The notes: generated from the letters alone by a model not told the origin. A stretch of DNA of 43,235 nt from Clostridia bacterium (GCA_017470945.1 JAFUXH010000154.1:1-43235), one strand, 5' to 3'. Shown: positions 20,929 to 30,484, counted from the stretch's first letter. Translations and numbers: made by a program.

Positions 20929-22725
20929 TTATTCCGTTTTCATGTTTTTGGGATCCAGATTGCTGTACACCGTGCCGGTTTTGATCCCGTCTTTGTGGTA
21001 GGCCAGCAATTCCGATACCGTGACCAGCTGGAAGCCCTTTTCCACCAGCACCGGCACCGCCTTTTCCACAGCGGCGGCGGTGGTGGAGTACAGATCGTGC
21101 ATCAGGATGATGTTGCCGTTCTTGGCGCCCTTGACGATGGCGTTGTAGGTTTTGTTGGTGTTGCGGTTTTTCCAGTCCAGGGTGTCGATGTTCCAGGTGA
21201 TGATGAACAGCCCCTGGTCCTTGCACACGTTGCGCACGTTTTTGTTGACCGCGCCATAGGGCGGGCGCAGGGCCTTGATCTCAAACCCCGATACCTCCTG
21301 AACGATGGCGCTGGTGCGGCTCAGCTGGGAACGGATGGAGGCCACGCTCAGCTGGTCCAAATGGGGGTGGGTCCAGGTGTGGCTGGCGATTTCGTTGCCG
21401 TGGGCCACGGTGCGCTTGAGCACGTCGGAGAAGGATTCCACCTTGTTGCCGATGACGCAGAAGGTGGCCCGGGCGTTGTATTGGGCCAACACGCTGACGA
21501 TCTTATCGGTTTCCTCCGACGGGCCGTCGTCAAAGGTCAGGGCCAGCATGGGCTTGGCGGGGTCGATCACCCGGCGGTACTGGGCCATGAAGGCGTCGTC
21601 CAGCCCCAGGCAATCCGCCAACTGGAAGTAGGTCACATCCACCTTCCGGCTGCCCAGCGCGGCGGGCACGTACCGCCCGGCGGGCAGGTAAAATTCCAGC
21701 CCCGTGCGGCCCAGGGCGGCGTATTGCAGCCAATCGGCGGCGGGCTTGCCGGCGTACCCGTCCGTGGGGGTGGACATGAGGGAGGAAATGCCGCTTTCCA
21801 GGCAGAACAGCGCCCAGGGCGTATTGCGGGCAAACAGGGAGGCGGTGGGGATCAGCGCGCCTTCCTGGGCGTCGATATTCAGCGTCAGGAAGGCTTCCGC
21901 GCTGAGGGAGCCCACCTTGTATTCCCCCATCAGCGTCACGCTTTCATAGCGGCTGTTGATTTTCAGGGCCTGGTATTCCACCGTCAGGCTGCCCTGGCTG
22001 CCGGGGTGATTTTGCCTCAGGTCCGTTTCAAACAGCATGCGGATCTGCTGCGTCCAGCGGGAAATTTCGCTGTCGGCGGCTTCGATGCCCAGATCGGGAT
22101 AGGTGATGGAGAAGGTGAAATCCCCCTCCGCCCGGCTCATGGTCATGGGGCTGCCGATTTCCCGGAGGGCGGAATGCATGCGGGCGACGGTCACGCTGTT
22201 CTGGTCCGCTTTGGCGGAAAAGCCCAGGGCGAATTCCCCGTCGGTCACCGTCAGGGCGCTTTTTTCCAGGTAGCCGAATTGATCGCCCACCCGCACCTGA
22301 TACCAATCCTTGCTTTCGCCCGTCACCTCGAACACGCCGCCGCTCATGGCCTTATACAGGATCGACGCGCCAGCGCTTTCCTCCGACCGCACGTTGATCA
22401 CCGTGCCGTCGTCTTTTGTGGCGCCCCAGCCCACGTGGGGATAATTGGCTTTGATCTCCAGATAGGAGGCCATCATGTAGCCGGTGCGCTTCCCGATTTG
22501 CACCTTGCACCAGGTGCCGTCGTTTTCCAGGATATCCACCTGGGTGCCCTTTTTGTAGGTGTTGAGCACCTTGCCGGTGGCGGAGGGGGTCTTGCGCAGG
22601 TGCAGGCTGCCTTCCTTCACGGTGCCGGTGTAGGTGATTTTGGTTTCCTGCGCCGCCAGCGCCGCCGGCAGAAGGGAAAGCAGCAGCGCCGCCAGCAGCA
22701 GGCACGCGATCAGTTTTTTCATCAT
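20929..22725 (-). CDS. PdaC-like polysaccharide deacetylase with SH3 repeats
   Basis: A 598-residue secreted enzyme, probably deacetylating peptidoglycan. After a signal peptide (MMKKLIACLLLAALLLSLLP), two bacterial SH3 repeats cover about residues 27-85 and 95-150. A DUF4163/DUF3298-type domain follows, ending FYLPAGRYVP. The C-terminal NodB catalytic domain, about residues 390-585, has TFDDGPS (metal and catalytic Asp), SHTWTHPH (H-x3-H metal ligands), RPPYGA, DTLDW and LMHDLY, so all five NodB motifs are intact. The DUF3298-NodB pairing is that of Bacillus PdaC; the SH3 repeats are an addition. AGGAAG lies 9 bases before the ATG. Confidence 0.92.
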   Translation of the reverse strand: MMKKLIACLLLAALLLSLLPAALAAQETKITYTGTVKEGSLHLRKTPSATGKVLNTYKKGTQVDILENDGTWCKVQIGKRTGYMMASYLEIKANYPHVGWGATKDDGTVINVRSEESAGASILYKAMSGGVFEVTGESKDWYQVRVGDQFGYLEKSALTVTDGEFALGFSAKADQNSVTVARMHSALREIGSPMTMSRAEGDFTFSITYPDLGIEAADSEISRWTQQIRMLFETDLRQNHPGSQGSLTVEYQALKINSRYESVTLMGEYKVGSLSAEAFLTLNIDAQEGALIPTASLFARNTPWALFCLESGISSLMSTPTDGYAGKPAADWLQYAALGRTGLEFYLPAGRYVPAALGSRKVDVTYFQLADCLGLDDAFMAQYRRVIDPAKPMLALTFDDGPSEETDKIVSVLAQYNARATFCVIGNKVESFSDVLKRTVAHGNEIASHTWTHPHLDQLSVASIRSQLSRTSAIVQEVSGFEIKALRPPYGAVNKNVRNVCKDQGLFIITWNIDTLDWKNRNTNKTYNAIVKGAKNGNIILMHDLYSTTAAAVEKAVPVLVEKGFQLVTVSELLAYHKDGIKTGTVYSNLDPKNMKTE

Positions 22726-22765
22726 AAATGTATCTTCCTCGCGCAAAAGTAAAAGGTCCAGCATC

Positions 22766-22795
22766 AGTATACAACCCCGGGGCCTTCTTTCGCAA
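22766..22795 (-). promoter_or_regulatory. Promoter of the PdaC-like gene
   Basis: On the minus strand TTGCGA (22790-22795) and TATACT (22766-22771) with an 18-base spacer, about 40 bases before the ATG. The -35 box is weak. Confidence 0.6.
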
Positions 22796-22922
22796 GTTCT
22801 TTCAGAAATTTTACATATATATGGTTTTTCTTTTTGATCCGGCGCGGCGTGGCAGGGCGGCGCGCGTGGCTCCTCCTGAGGGAGGCGTTTTTTTCGGGCG
22901 GGCAGAAACTTCGGCGGGGGTC

Positions 22923-22951
22923 TTAACAAACGGGCCAAACTGTGGTATACT
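22923..22951 (+). promoter_or_regulatory. Sigma-A promoter of the murA unit
   Basis: TTAACA (22923-22928), a 17-base spacer and TATACT (22946-22951), about 50 bases before the murA ATG. It diverges from the PdaC-like promoter. Confidence 0.85.
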
Positions 22952-23003
22952 AATAATGGTAACCTATTTTTGCTGCGCTTTTTTACAAGGAGGAACGGGC
23001 CGG

Positions 23004-24287
23004 ATGGATGCCTACAAGCTGCTCATTACGGGCGGTATGCCGCTGATCGGGGAAACCTATGTGTCCGGCGGCAAAAATACGTCGGTGGCGGTCGTTTCGG
23101 CCACGCTGCTTTCCGATGAGGAGTGTACCCTGGAAAACCTGCCGGATATCGAGGATGTGCACGTGCTGGTGGATATCATGCGGGAATTGGGCGCGCAGGT
23201 GCGCTACGATCCCACTGCCCGGCGCATGACCGTCGATCCCCGGGGGCTGACGTCCTGCCGCGTGTCCTATCGCCAAAGCCAGCGGATGCGGGCCAGCTAT
23301 TACATGCTGGGCGCCTTGCTGGGCCGCTGCGGCCAGGCGGAGGTGGGCTATCCCGGCGGCTGCTCCATTGGCGCCAGGCCGGTGGACCAGCACCTGAAGG
23401 CCTTCCGCGCTATGGGGGCCGAGGTGGAGGAGCGGGGGGCCGTGATTTCCGCCAAGGGCGAATTGATCGGCGCGCCGGTGTATTTCGACAGGATCACCGT
23501 GGGCGGCACCATCAACGCCATGCTGGCCGCCGCCCGGGCGGACGGCACCACCGTGCTGTATAATGCCGCGCGGGAGCCCCACGTGGTGGACCTGGCCAAC
23601 TTTTTGAACTCCATGGGCTGCCGCGTCCGCGGCGCGGGCACCGATACCATCCGCATCACCGGCAAAAAGTATCTGCACGGCAGCGTGTATACCGTGATCC
23701 CCGATCAGATCGAAACCGGCACCCTGATGATCGCCGCCGCCGCCACCCGGGGGGACGTGATCATCCGGGGCTGCATCCCGGCCCACATGGAATCCTTGAC
23801 GGCCAAGCTGCTGGAAATGGGCGTGGCGGTCAGCGATATGGACGACGCCATCCGGGTGCGCACCGTCAGGGGCCACCGGGCGGTGAACATCAAAACCCAG
23901 GAATATCCCGGCTTCCCCACCGATCTGCAGCAGCCTATGAGCGCCCTGCTCACCCGGGCCAACGGCGATTCTATCGTGATCGAAACCATCTTCGAATCCC
24001 GCTTCAAGCATCTGAATGAAATGCAGCGCATGGGCGCGCGGGTGCGCATTTTGGATCAGACCGCCATCATCGAGGGCGTGCCCGAATTGTACGGCGCGCC
24101 GGTCACGGCCACCGATCTGAGGGCCGGGGCGGCGCTGGTGATCGCCGGGCTGATGGCCAAGGGCACCACGGAAATTTACGAGCCCGGTTTTATCGAGCGG
24201 GGATATGAGCATATAGAAGAAAAGCTGCGGGCCCTGGGGGCGGATATCCGCCGGGAGCCTGTGGAAACCGCTTCAACCCAGCTGTGA
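23004..24287 (+). CDS. murA: UDP-N-acetylglucosamine 1-carboxyvinyltransferase
   Basis: First committed step of peptidoglycan synthesis: transfers enolpyruvate from PEP to UDP-GlcNAc, 427 residues. The two-fold EPSP-synthase-like repeat is full length. K24-N25 in SGGKN matches the E. coli K22-N23 pair, and C120 in GGCSIGARPVD is the catalytic cysteine, the residue fosfomycin attacks (a Cys-to-Asp change would give resistance). AAGGAGG lies 10 bases upstream. It heads a unit with the J-domain gene, pgsA, recA and znuC. MurA versus its paralogue MurZ cannot be decided here. Confidence 0.96.
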   Translation: MDAYKLLITGGMPLIGETYVSGGKNTSVAVVSATLLSDEECTLENLPDIEDVHVLVDIMRELGAQVRYDPTARRMTVDPRGLTSCRVSYRQSQRMRASYYMLGALLGRCGQAEVGYPGGCSIGARPVDQHLKAFRAMGAEVEERGAVISAKGELIGAPVYFDRITVGGTINAMLAAARADGTTVLYNAAREPHVVDLANFLNSMGCRVRGAGTDTIRITGKKYLHGSVYTVIPDQIETGTLMIAAAATRGDVIIRGCIPAHMESLTAKLLEMGVAVSDMDDAIRVRTVRGHRAVNIKTQEYPGFPTDLQQPMSALLTRANGDSIVIETIFESRFKHLNEMQRMGARVRILDQTAIIEGVPELYGAPVTATDLRAGAALVIAGLMAKGTTEIYEPGFIERGYEHIEEKLRALGADIRREPVETASTQL

Positions 24288-24313
24288 GGGGAGAACGGGG
24301 AGGAATTGGATTT

Positions 24314-24841
24314 TTGAACGCGTTTGAAGTATTGGGCCTGACGGTGGAGGCCGATCAGCAGCAGGTGCACCAGGCCTACCGCACCCGGGTGAAGGCCTGC
24401 CACCCCGACCAGTTCGTGGATCGGGAGGAGCAGAAAAAGGCCCAGGAGGAATTGATCCGCCTGAACCTGGCGTACGAGGAGGCGCTGCGCCTGTCCGCCG
24501 GGAAGCAGGTGGGGTTCCACACCGTGCCCGGGGAGCAGGCCAAGGCCATCGCCAAAAAGCTGCTGGAGCAGGGGCGGTACGAAAGCGCCCTGCTGCAATT
24601 GGGCCGGGCGGAAAACAAGGACGATGAATGGTACTTCATCCAGGGCCAATTGCTCATGGATATGCGCCAATTTGCATCGGCCCATCAATCCTTCCGGGAG
24701 GCCGTGCGCCTGGCGCCGGATAATAACGAATACCGCCGCGGCGCGCTGGAAGCGGCCCTGGCGGTGAAAAAACATCAAAAGCTGCCCTACCGGGTGATGG
24801 ATTGGGCCGATGGCATCCTGCATCCCCGGAAGAAAGTGTAA
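24314..24841 (+). CDS. J-domain (DnaJ-like) protein
   Basis: A 175-residue protein with an N-terminal J domain (NAFEVLGL, HPD in ACHPDQF), which would stimulate a DnaK-type Hsp70. It lacks the Gly/Phe and zinc-finger regions of DnaJ. The C-terminal half looks like two TPR-like helical hairpins (LLEQGRYESALLQLGRAE and FASAHQSFREAVRLAP). A TTG start at 24314 is chosen because GGGGAGG is about 10 bases upstream and family members start M-N-x-Y/F-x-V-L-G; a GTG at 24284 overlapping the murA stop is the alternative. Its Hsp70 partner is not in the window. Confidence 0.85.
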   Translation: MNAFEVLGLTVEADQQQVHQAYRTRVKACHPDQFVDREEQKKAQEELIRLNLAYEEALRLSAGKQVGFHTVPGEQAKAIAKKLLEQGRYESALLQLGRAENKDDEWYFIQGQLLMDMRQFASAHQSFREAVRLAPDNNEYRRGALEAALAVKKHQKLPYRVMDWADGILHPRKKV

Positions 24842-24903
24842 GCGAGGCTCCCCGGGGCGGCGCGCCTGGCCGGGGACGAATGAACGGAAAGAGGCAAGCC
24901 CGT

Positions 24904-25425
24904 ATGAATCTGCCCAACAAATTAACGCTCCTGCGGATCGTTTTGATTCCGGTGTGTCTGCTGCTGTGGGCGCTGAAGCAGCCGGTGCTGGCTGCGGTGG
25001 TGTTCGCCCTGGCGGCGGCCACCGATTTTTTGGATGGCTATATCGCCCGGAAGCGGCAATTGATCACGGTGTTCGGCAAATTCGCCGACCCGGTGGCCGA
25101 TAAGATCCTGGTGCTGACGGCCATGATCTTCCTGTGCGCCGACGGGCGGCTGGCCGCCTGGGCGGTATGCGTCGTGGCGGCCCGGGAATTGATGGTGGAC
25201 GGGCTGCGCCTGGTGGCGGTGGGCAAGGGCAACGTGATCGCCGCCGGGTGGCTGGGGAAAATCAAAACCAACCTGCAGTTTGCCTGCGTGCTGTGCGGCA
25301 TGCTGCTGCCGGCGGGGCACGGCGTCGTGACGGCGCTGACCATCCTGATGGCCGCGATGACGGTGTGGAGCGGCGTCGATTATTTCCTGGGCGCGAAGGA
25401 CGTTTTTCAAGAGGACAAACCCTGA
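24904..25425 (+). CDS. pgsA: CDP-diacylglycerol--glycerol-3-phosphate 3-phosphatidyltransferase
   Basis: Integral membrane enzyme making phosphatidylglycerophosphate, the precursor of phosphatidylglycerol and cardiolipin; 173 residues with about four to five hydrophobic segments. The CDP-alcohol phosphotransferase motif is complete: D41-x2-D44-G45-x2-A48-R49-x8-G58-x3-D62-x3-D66. pgsA next to recA is a common Firmicutes arrangement, though cinA, often between them, is absent here. Confidence 0.96.
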   Translation: MNLPNKLTLLRIVLIPVCLLLWALKQPVLAAVVFALAAATDFLDGYIARKRQLITVFGKFADPVADKILVLTAMIFLCADGRLAAWAVCVVAARELMVDGLRLVAVGKGNVIAAGWLGKIKTNLQFACVLCGMLLPAGHGVVTALTILMAAMTVWSGVDYFLGAKDVFQEDKP

Positions 25426-25458
25426 ACGGTGAATCATTACAGGAGGCATTGAAATCAC

Positions 25459-26562
25459 ATGGCAAAGGCGAAGGAAAGCAAAAAGGACGTGAAGCTGGAT
25501 ACCACCCAGCAGGAAAAAATGAAGGCGCTGGAGGCCACCCTGTCCAGCATCGAAAAGGAATTCGGCAAGGGCACCGTGATGAAGCTGGGGGACAAGACCA
25601 CCATGCAGGTGGAGGCCGTGCCCACCGGGTGCCTGGATCTGGATATCGCCCTGGGCGTGGGCGGCATTCCCCGGGGCCGCATCGTGGAGGTGTTCGGCCC
25701 GGAATCCTCCGGTAAAACCACGGTGGCGCTGCACGTGGTGGCCCAGGTGCAGAAAATGGGCGGCGCGGCGGCCTTTATCGACGCCGAGCACGCGCTGGAC
25801 CCCGCCTACGCCAAGAACCTGGGCGTGAATATCGACGAATTGTACGTCAGCCAGCCTAACTGCGGCGAGGACGCCCTGGAAATCGCCGAGGCCCTGCTGC
25901 GCTCCGGCGCTATCGACATCGTGGTCATCGACTCGGTGGCCGCCCTGGTGCCCCGGGCGGAAATCGACGGCGAAATGGGCGATTCCTTCGTGGGCATTCA
26001 GGCCCGGCTCATGAGCCAGGCCATGCGCAAATTGACCGGCGTGGTGGCCAAAACCAATGCCATCGCCCTGTTCATCAACCAGATCCGCGAAAAAGTGGGC
26101 GTGATGTACGGCAACCCCGAGACGACCCCCGGCGGCCGCGCCTTGAAATTCTACGCCTCCGTGCGCTTGGACGTGCGCCGGGGCGAGCAATTGAAGAACG
26201 GCAGCGAGGTGGTGGGTAACCGCACCAAGGTGAAGGTGGTCAAAAACAAGGTGGCCCCGCCCTTCCGCTCCTGCGAGTTCGATCTGATCTACGGCCAGGG
26301 CATCAGCCGGGAAGGCAGCCTGCTGGATCTGGCCGTGGCCAAGGATATCATTCAGAAGAGCGGCGCGTGGTTCTCCTACAACGATCAGCGCATCGGCCAG
26401 GGCCGGGATAATACCCGCATCTACCTCAAGGAGCATCCGGAGGTGGCCGACGAGATCGAGGCCATCATCCGCCAGCAGATGAACGCCGCCGCGGTGCCGG
26501 CGGTGGATGAAAACGATATCCCCGACATGGATCTGGACGCGGAAGACCATGACGAAGCATGA
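25459..26562 (+). CDS. recA: Recombinase RecA
   Basis: DNA strand-exchange protein and LexA co-protease, 367 residues. Walker A is GPESSGKT at residues 80-87; the [15 protein letters not shown] core and the L2-region [17 protein letters not shown] are intact (quoted by landmarks). The C-terminal tail is acidic, as in most RecA proteins. AGGAGG lies about 10 bases before the ATG. No LexA/SOS box is recognisable upstream, and the gene may be transcribed from the murA or pgsA side. Its 3' end overlaps znuC by 14 bases. Confidence 0.98.
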   Translation: MAKAKESKKDVKLDTTQQEKMKALEATLSSIEKEFGKGTVMKLGDKTTMQVEAVPTGCLDLDIALGVGGIPRGRIVEVFGPESSGKTTVALHVVAQVQKMGGAAAFIDAEHALDPAYAKNLGVNIDELYVSQPNCGEDALEIAEALLRSGAIDIVVIDSVAALVPRAEIDGEMGDSFVGIQARLMSQAMRKLTGVVAKTNAIALFINQIREKVGVMYGNPETTPGGRALKFYASVRLDVRRGEQLKNGSEVVGNRTKVKVVKNKVAPPFRSCEFDLIYGQGISREGSLLDLAVAKDIIQKSGAWFSYNDQRIGQGRDNTRIYLKEHPEVADEIEAIIRQQMNAAAVPAVDENDIPDMDLDAEDHDEA

Positions 26563-27346
26563 CGCGGCCTCCGCCGGCTGCGATTTGTGCCGGATCGAAT
26601 TGGAGCACGTGGGTGTGACGGCGGGGGCGGATACCCTGCTTTCCGACATCAGCTTTCACATCCACTGCGGCCAATTGACGGCCCTGGTGGGCCCCAACGG
26701 GGCGGGCAAAACCACCCTGATCCAGGCCATCCTGGGCCAGCGGCCTCACACCGGCAAGATTCGCCATGTGGATGCCGACGGCCATAATTTCCCCGCGCCC
26801 CGGATCGGCTACGTGCCCCAGCAATTGCCCTTTGACCGGGAAATGCCCCTGACGGTGTGCGACCTGATGGCCGCCGCCCTGTGCAGGCGCCCGGTGTGGA
26901 CGGGAGTCGGCAAGGCCATGCGGCGGGACGTGCACAAGGCCCTGGAGGAAACCCAGGCCGCCAGCCTGATCGACAGGCGGCTGGGGGCCCTCAGCGGCGG
27001 GGAATTGCAGCGGGTGCTTTTGGCCATGGCCCTGACCCCTATGCCCGATCTGTTGGTGCTGGATGAGCCGGTATCCGGCGTGGATCAGAATGGGCTCAGC
27101 CTGTTTTTGCAAACGGTGTCCTCCCTGCGCAGCACCCACCATATGGCCATCCTGATGGTGAGTCACGATTGGGATCTGGTGCGCAAATACGCCGACGTCG
27201 TGGTGCTGGTGCAGCAATCGGTGCTGCGGGTGGGCACGCCCCAGGATGTTTTTTCCTCCCCGGAATTCGATCGGGTATTCCCCGGCGTCGCCAGCCGGGG
27301 CTGGGAAAAGGATGCTTCCGCCGGCGTGCAGTTCATGCCGCAGTGA
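26549..27346 (+). CDS. znuC: Zinc/manganese-type ABC transporter ATP-binding protein
   Basis: ATPase of a ZnuABC-like metal uptake system, 265 residues. Walker A is GPNGAGKT at 48-55, the LSGGELQ signature at 148-154, and Walker B LLVLDEP at 168-174, followed by the H-loop MVSHDWD. The start at 26549 overlaps recA; a weak GCGGAAG precedes it. The permease is at 28182, but between the two lie a terminator and a decayed gene, so the operon seems to have been interrupted. No substrate-binding protein is nearby. Zn versus Mn specificity cannot be told from the ATPase. Confidence 0.9.
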   Translation: MTKHDAASAGCDLCRIELEHVGVTAGADTLLSDISFHIHCGQLTALVGPNGAGKTTLIQAILGQRPHTGKIRHVDADGHNFPAPRIGYVPQQLPFDREMPLTVCDLMAAALCRRPVWTGVGKAMRRDVHKALEETQAASLIDRRLGALSGGELQRVLLAMALTPMPDLLVLDEPVSGVDQNGLSLFLQTVSSLRSTHHMAILMVSHDWDLVRKYADVVVLVQQSVLRVGTPQDVFSSPEFDRVFPGVASRGWEKDASAGVQFMPQ

Positions 27347-27387
27347 TCCCGCCCGCGTGACGCCGGGAACGGGCGCCGGGGGAAGCG

Positions 27388-27427
27388 GCAAGCGCCGGCG
27401 CTGTGGGCCCGGCGCTTTCCATTTTTC
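27388..27427 (+). terminator. Terminator after znuC
   Basis: AAGCGCCGG and CCGGCGCTT (27390-27398 / 27409-27417) form a 9-bp stem with a 10-base loop, followed by TTCCATTTTT. It would separate znuC from znuB. Confidence 0.75.
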
Positions 27428-27443
27428 ACGCCGCCAAGGAGGC

Positions 27444-28156
27444 ATGTCCTTGATCGGCGCTTATTATACGGCGTGATTCTCGCGTTGCTTCCGCTCATGG
27501 GGCTGAATATGTTCATCATGGCACAAGTATTTTGACGTGCATATCGCGCTGCTGTTCCCGCTGGCGCCGGTTACGAATGGGGGTCAAGCGCTGGAGGAAG
27601 CCCTGATCGCCGTCAAGATCACCTACGTCGGCGGCTGCTGATCGAGGAAATGAAAAACGCCCCGGAATTGGGCCTGCCCCCCACTTTCTGCGAAAATATT
27701 ATCAAGGCCGCGCCTATGCACGCCCTGGGCAAGATCGCCGTGGACGACGTGATCCTGCGCAAGCCCGGCCGGTTTACCCCGGAGGAATGCGATCAAATGA
27801 AGGCGCACGCCGCGGAAGTCGCCCGCATCGTGCGCGAGATATGGAAGGCCACCGACGATCAGGCCTTCCATCACCTGGTGGAAAATGTGGCCCATTACCA
27901 CCACGAACGGGGGGACGGCTCGGGCTATCCGGAGGGGCTCCGGGGCGAGGAGATCCCCATCGAAGCCCGCATCATGGCCGTTGCGGATGTGTACGACGCC
28001 CTGGTCAGCAAGCGGGCGTATAAGGACAAAATGTCCTTTGAAGAGGCGGATGCGATCATCCTTCAGGGCATGGGCCGTCCGTTCGATCCGCAATTGAAAC
28101 CCTTTTACGTGGCTGCCAGGCCCCGCCTGGAATCGTATTACAGCGCTTTGAATTGA
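27444..28156 (+). pseudogene. Degenerate 7TM / HD-GYP phosphodiesterase remnant
   Basis: The remains of a signalling protein. A start with AAGGAGG leads only ten codons, to a stop at 27474-27476; hydrophobic pieces then continue in other frames (GVILALLPLMGLNMFIMA, then WHKYFDVHIALLFPLAP and LEEALIAVKITYVGGC), like the membrane N-terminus of clostridial 7TM signalling proteins. These join abruptly to the C-terminal half of an HD-GYP domain (RRLLIEEMKNAPELG onward), an internal deletion. From 27650 an open frame of 168 codons keeps HHERGDGSGYPEG and DALVSKRAYK, but the metal-binding HD dyad reads HA (MHALGKI). Frameshifts, deletion and the lost aspartate all say that c-di-GMP hydrolysis is dead. 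A truncated translated product from 27650 cannot be excluded. Confidence 0.85.
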
Positions 28157-28181
28157 TCAGAAGAAAGCGAGGCTTCTCCCC

Positions 28182-29021
28182 TTGGCCGAAATTTACCGGA
28201 TCATGAACGTGATTTTGCCCTTTGAATGCTTCCAGCTGAGCTTCATGAAAAACGCCCTGCTGGCGCTGCTGCTGCTGACGCCCCTGCTGGCGCTGCTGGG
28301 CACCATGGCGGTGAACCGGCGCATGGCGTTTTTTTCCGACGCCCTGGGCCATTCCGCCCTGGCGGGGGTGGGCCTGGGCATGCTGCTGGGGGTGCAGCAC
28401 GATTTGATCAGCATGATCGTTTTCGGCGTGGCGTGGGCGGTCATGATCTCCCGCATCAACCGCACGGGCGGCTCGTCGGCCGATACCATCATCAGCGTGT
28501 TTTCCTCCACCGGCATCGCGGTGGGCCTGCTGATATTGAGCCGCAACGGCAGCTTCGCCAAGTATTCCGCCCTGCTGGCGGGGGACGTGCTGTCGGTGCA
28601 GCCCGGCGATCTGCTGTGGCTGCTGATTGCCCTGCCCCTGGGGGTGTGCGCCTGGGCGCTGCTGTATAACCAATTGCTTTTGACGGCGGTGAACCCCGCC
28701 CTGGCCCAGAGCCGCCAGGTCAATACCAAGTGGATCGAATATGCCTTCGCATCCCTTTTGGCGGTGGCGGTGATGCTGAGCATCAAATGGGTGGGCGTGC
28801 TGCTGATCAATGCGCTGCTGATCCTGCCTGCCGCCGCCGCCCGGAATATCGCCCGCACTGCCCGGCAGCATGCCGTATACAGCGTGCTGATCGGCCTGTT
28901 TTCCGGGGTCGCGGGGCTGGTGGCCGCCTATTATCTGGATACCGGCGTGGGCGCGGCGGTGGTGCTGTGCGCCGCCGTCATTTACGCCGTCACCCTGCCC
29001 CTCCGCTCCCGGATCAGATAA
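28182..29021 (+). CDS. znuB: Zinc/manganese-type ABC transporter permease
   Basis: ABC-3 family permease, 279 residues with seven to nine hydrophobic helices, forming the membrane channel for ZnuC. Family hallmarks are FFSDALGHSALAGVGLG near the N-terminus and the later KWVGVLLINALLILPAAAAR. A TTG start at 28182 is chosen because GCGAGG sits about 9 bases upstream; an ATG at 28203 has no ribosome site. It starts 25 bases after the decayed HD-GYP frame. No clear promoter is visible, so its expression after the interruption is uncertain. Confidence 0.9.
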   Translation: MAEIYRIMNVILPFECFQLSFMKNALLALLLLTPLLALLGTMAVNRRMAFFSDALGHSALAGVGLGMLLGVQHDLISMIVFGVAWAVMISRINRTGGSSADTIISVFSSTGIAVGLLILSRNGSFAKYSALLAGDVLSVQPGDLLWLLIALPLGVCAWALLYNQLLLTAVNPALAQSRQVNTKWIEYAFASLLAVAVMLSIKWVGVLLINALLILPAAAARNIARTARQHAVYSVLIGLFSGVAGLVAAYYLDTGVGAAVVLCAAVIYAVTLPLRSRIR

Positions 29022-29168
29022 TAATACTGCATCCCATTTAGATGAAAGATCGTATATCCGTCATTCCATATTGCGCGAATCCCCGTGCCGGGCTTGCCTG
29101 GCAGGGGGATTTGTGTTATGTGCCGCTGCATGGGTTCTTTTTTCATGCGGGGGATCATATCCTGTGGC

Positions 29169-29996
29169 ATGGACTGGCAGTTGATCGTACCCGCTGCGGC
29201 GGAGGAATTGCGGCAGGCGGATCTGGGCAGGGCCTGGGAGGTGCGGCTGCGGCCGGGGCAGCCGGTGACGGCCCGCATGCCTGAGGGCCTGTGGCGGGGA
29301 AGGCACATCCTGACCCCCGATGAGGTTTTCCGGGCGGCCCAGGCGCTGTGCGGCCACGGGCTGGCGGCCCATCAGCGGGCCTTGAGCCAGGGCTTTTTGC
29401 CCCTGCCCGGGGGCCACCGGCTGGGCGTGTGCGGCGTGATGGGGGCGGACGGGCTGCGGGAAATCACCAGCCTGTGCGTGCGCGTGTGCCGCGATATGCC
29501 GGGGGTCGGGGCCGATGTTTTCCCTCAGCTGCGGGGGTACCACACCCTGATCGTGGGCCCGCCCGGCAGCGGAAAAACCACCCTGCTGCGGGATATCGTG
29601 CGCCTGTACGGCCTTTCGGGCTATCAGGAGGGGGTGGCCGACGAGCGGGGGGAGATCGCCGCGTGCCGGGAGGGGCGGCCCCTGCTGAATGTGGGGCCCC
29701 TGTGCGACGTGGTGACCGGCCTGAGGAAAAGCGCCGCCATCCCCCTGCTTATCCGGGCCATGGCCCCGCAGGTCATCGCCACCGACGAGATAGGCGGCCC
29801 CGGGGACGCCGCGGCCCTGGCGGAGGCCCTGCGCTGCGGTGTGACGATCCTGGCCACCGCCCATGGGACCGGCCTGCCCGACGTTCGTAACCGCCGGGGC
29901 ATGGACGCGCTGGTGGACCTGTTTCAGCGCTGCGTGGTGCTGACGGGGCCCGGCGAAACGCCCCGGGTGATCCAGCTCAAGGAGGAAAACGCCTGA
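29169..29996 (+). CDS. spoIIIAA: Stage III sporulation protein AA
   Basis: Mother-cell ATPase energising the SpoIIIA-SpoIIQ channel (feeding tube) to the forespore, related to secretion ATPases. At 275 residues it has Walker A GPPGSGKT at 130-137 and a Walker B-like VIATDEIGG near residue 200. The start at 29169 (MDWQLIVPAA) aligns with the family N-terminus. An ATG at 29118 has a better ribosome site (AGGGGG, about 9 bases) but would add 17 Cys-rich residues unlike the family. No convincing sigma-E promoter is visible upstream. The stop overlaps spoIIIAB. Confidence 0.95.
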   Translation: MDWQLIVPAAAEELRQADLGRAWEVRLRPGQPVTARMPEGLWRGRHILTPDEVFRAAQALCGHGLAAHQRALSQGFLPLPGGHRLGVCGVMGADGLREITSLCVRVCRDMPGVGADVFPQLRGYHTLIVGPPGSGKTTLLRDIVRLYGLSGYQEGVADERGEIAACREGRPLLNVGPLCDVVTGLRKSAAIPLLIRAMAPQVIATDEIGGPGDAAALAEALRCGVTILATAHGTGLPDVRNRRGMDALVDLFQRCVVLTGPGETPRVIQLKEENA

Positions 29997-30484
29997 TGCA
30001 TATGCTGTTGGCGGCCCTGTCGGCGGTTGCCTGCGGGGCGCTGGGCACGCTGTATTCCCGTAGGATGAGCCTGCGTCACCGGTTGATCGCCGCGTGGGAT
30101 GAAGCCCTGCAGCGGATGGAAATCGCCGTGCTGCACGGCGGCGCGCTGGGGGAGATCCTGACTGCCGGGGCGGGGGAGCAATTGCCCCTGCTGCGCACGG
30201 CGGCGGAGCAGCTGCGCCTTTGCCCGGCCATGGAGCGGGAAGCGTGGCTTTCCGCCCTTTGCTGGGGAGATCTATTGACCCCGCCGGACAGGGAGATCCT
30301 GGCCGCCGCGCTGATGGGCCTGTGGGCCGCCGACCGGGAGGAGCAGCTGCGGGCCCTGCGCTACGGCCAGGCCCAATGGCGGCTGATCCTTGAAACCAGC
30401 CGGGAGCGGCAGGCCCGGTCCGCAGGGCTGTACAGCAGGCTGGGCTGGCTGGCCGGGGCGGCGTTATTCATTCTTGCGTGTTAG
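29996..30484 (+). CDS. spoIIIAB: Stage III sporulation protein AB
   Basis: A 162-residue membrane protein of the mother-cell complex, related to type II/IV secretion F-like subunits. Hydrophobic segments at both ends (residues about 3-19 and 148-162) flank a helical domain with LRHRLIAAWDEALQRMEIAVLHGG, a family landmark. Its ATG shares one base with the spoIIIAA stop. Confidence 0.93.
   Translation: MHMLLAALSAVACGALGTLYSRRMSLRHRLIAAWDEALQRMEIAVLHGGALGEILTAGAGEQLPLLRTAAEQLRLCPAMEREAWLSALCWGDLLTPPDREILAAALMGLWAADREEQLRALRYGQAQWRLILETSRERQARSAGLYSRLGWLAGAALFILAC

Noticed and set aside
22861-22895. A terminator-like CCTCC/GGAGG stem with T7 upstream of murA
   Set aside because: The stem is only 5 bp and no plus-strand gene precedes it, so it was not called.
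24842-24880. A CCCCGG/CCGGGG hairpin between the J-domain gene and pgsA
   Set aside because: No T-run follows; it is likely a chance result of high GC content.
24922-26649. A 575-codon open frame opposite pgsA and recA
   Set aside because: Antisense shadow of recA and pgsA, His/Gln-rich, unlike any family I know.
28980-29168. A sigma-E promoter for spoIIIA
   Set aside because: CATATTGC near 29067 resembles a -10, but no -35 with the right spacing was found; a promoter is expected but not proven.
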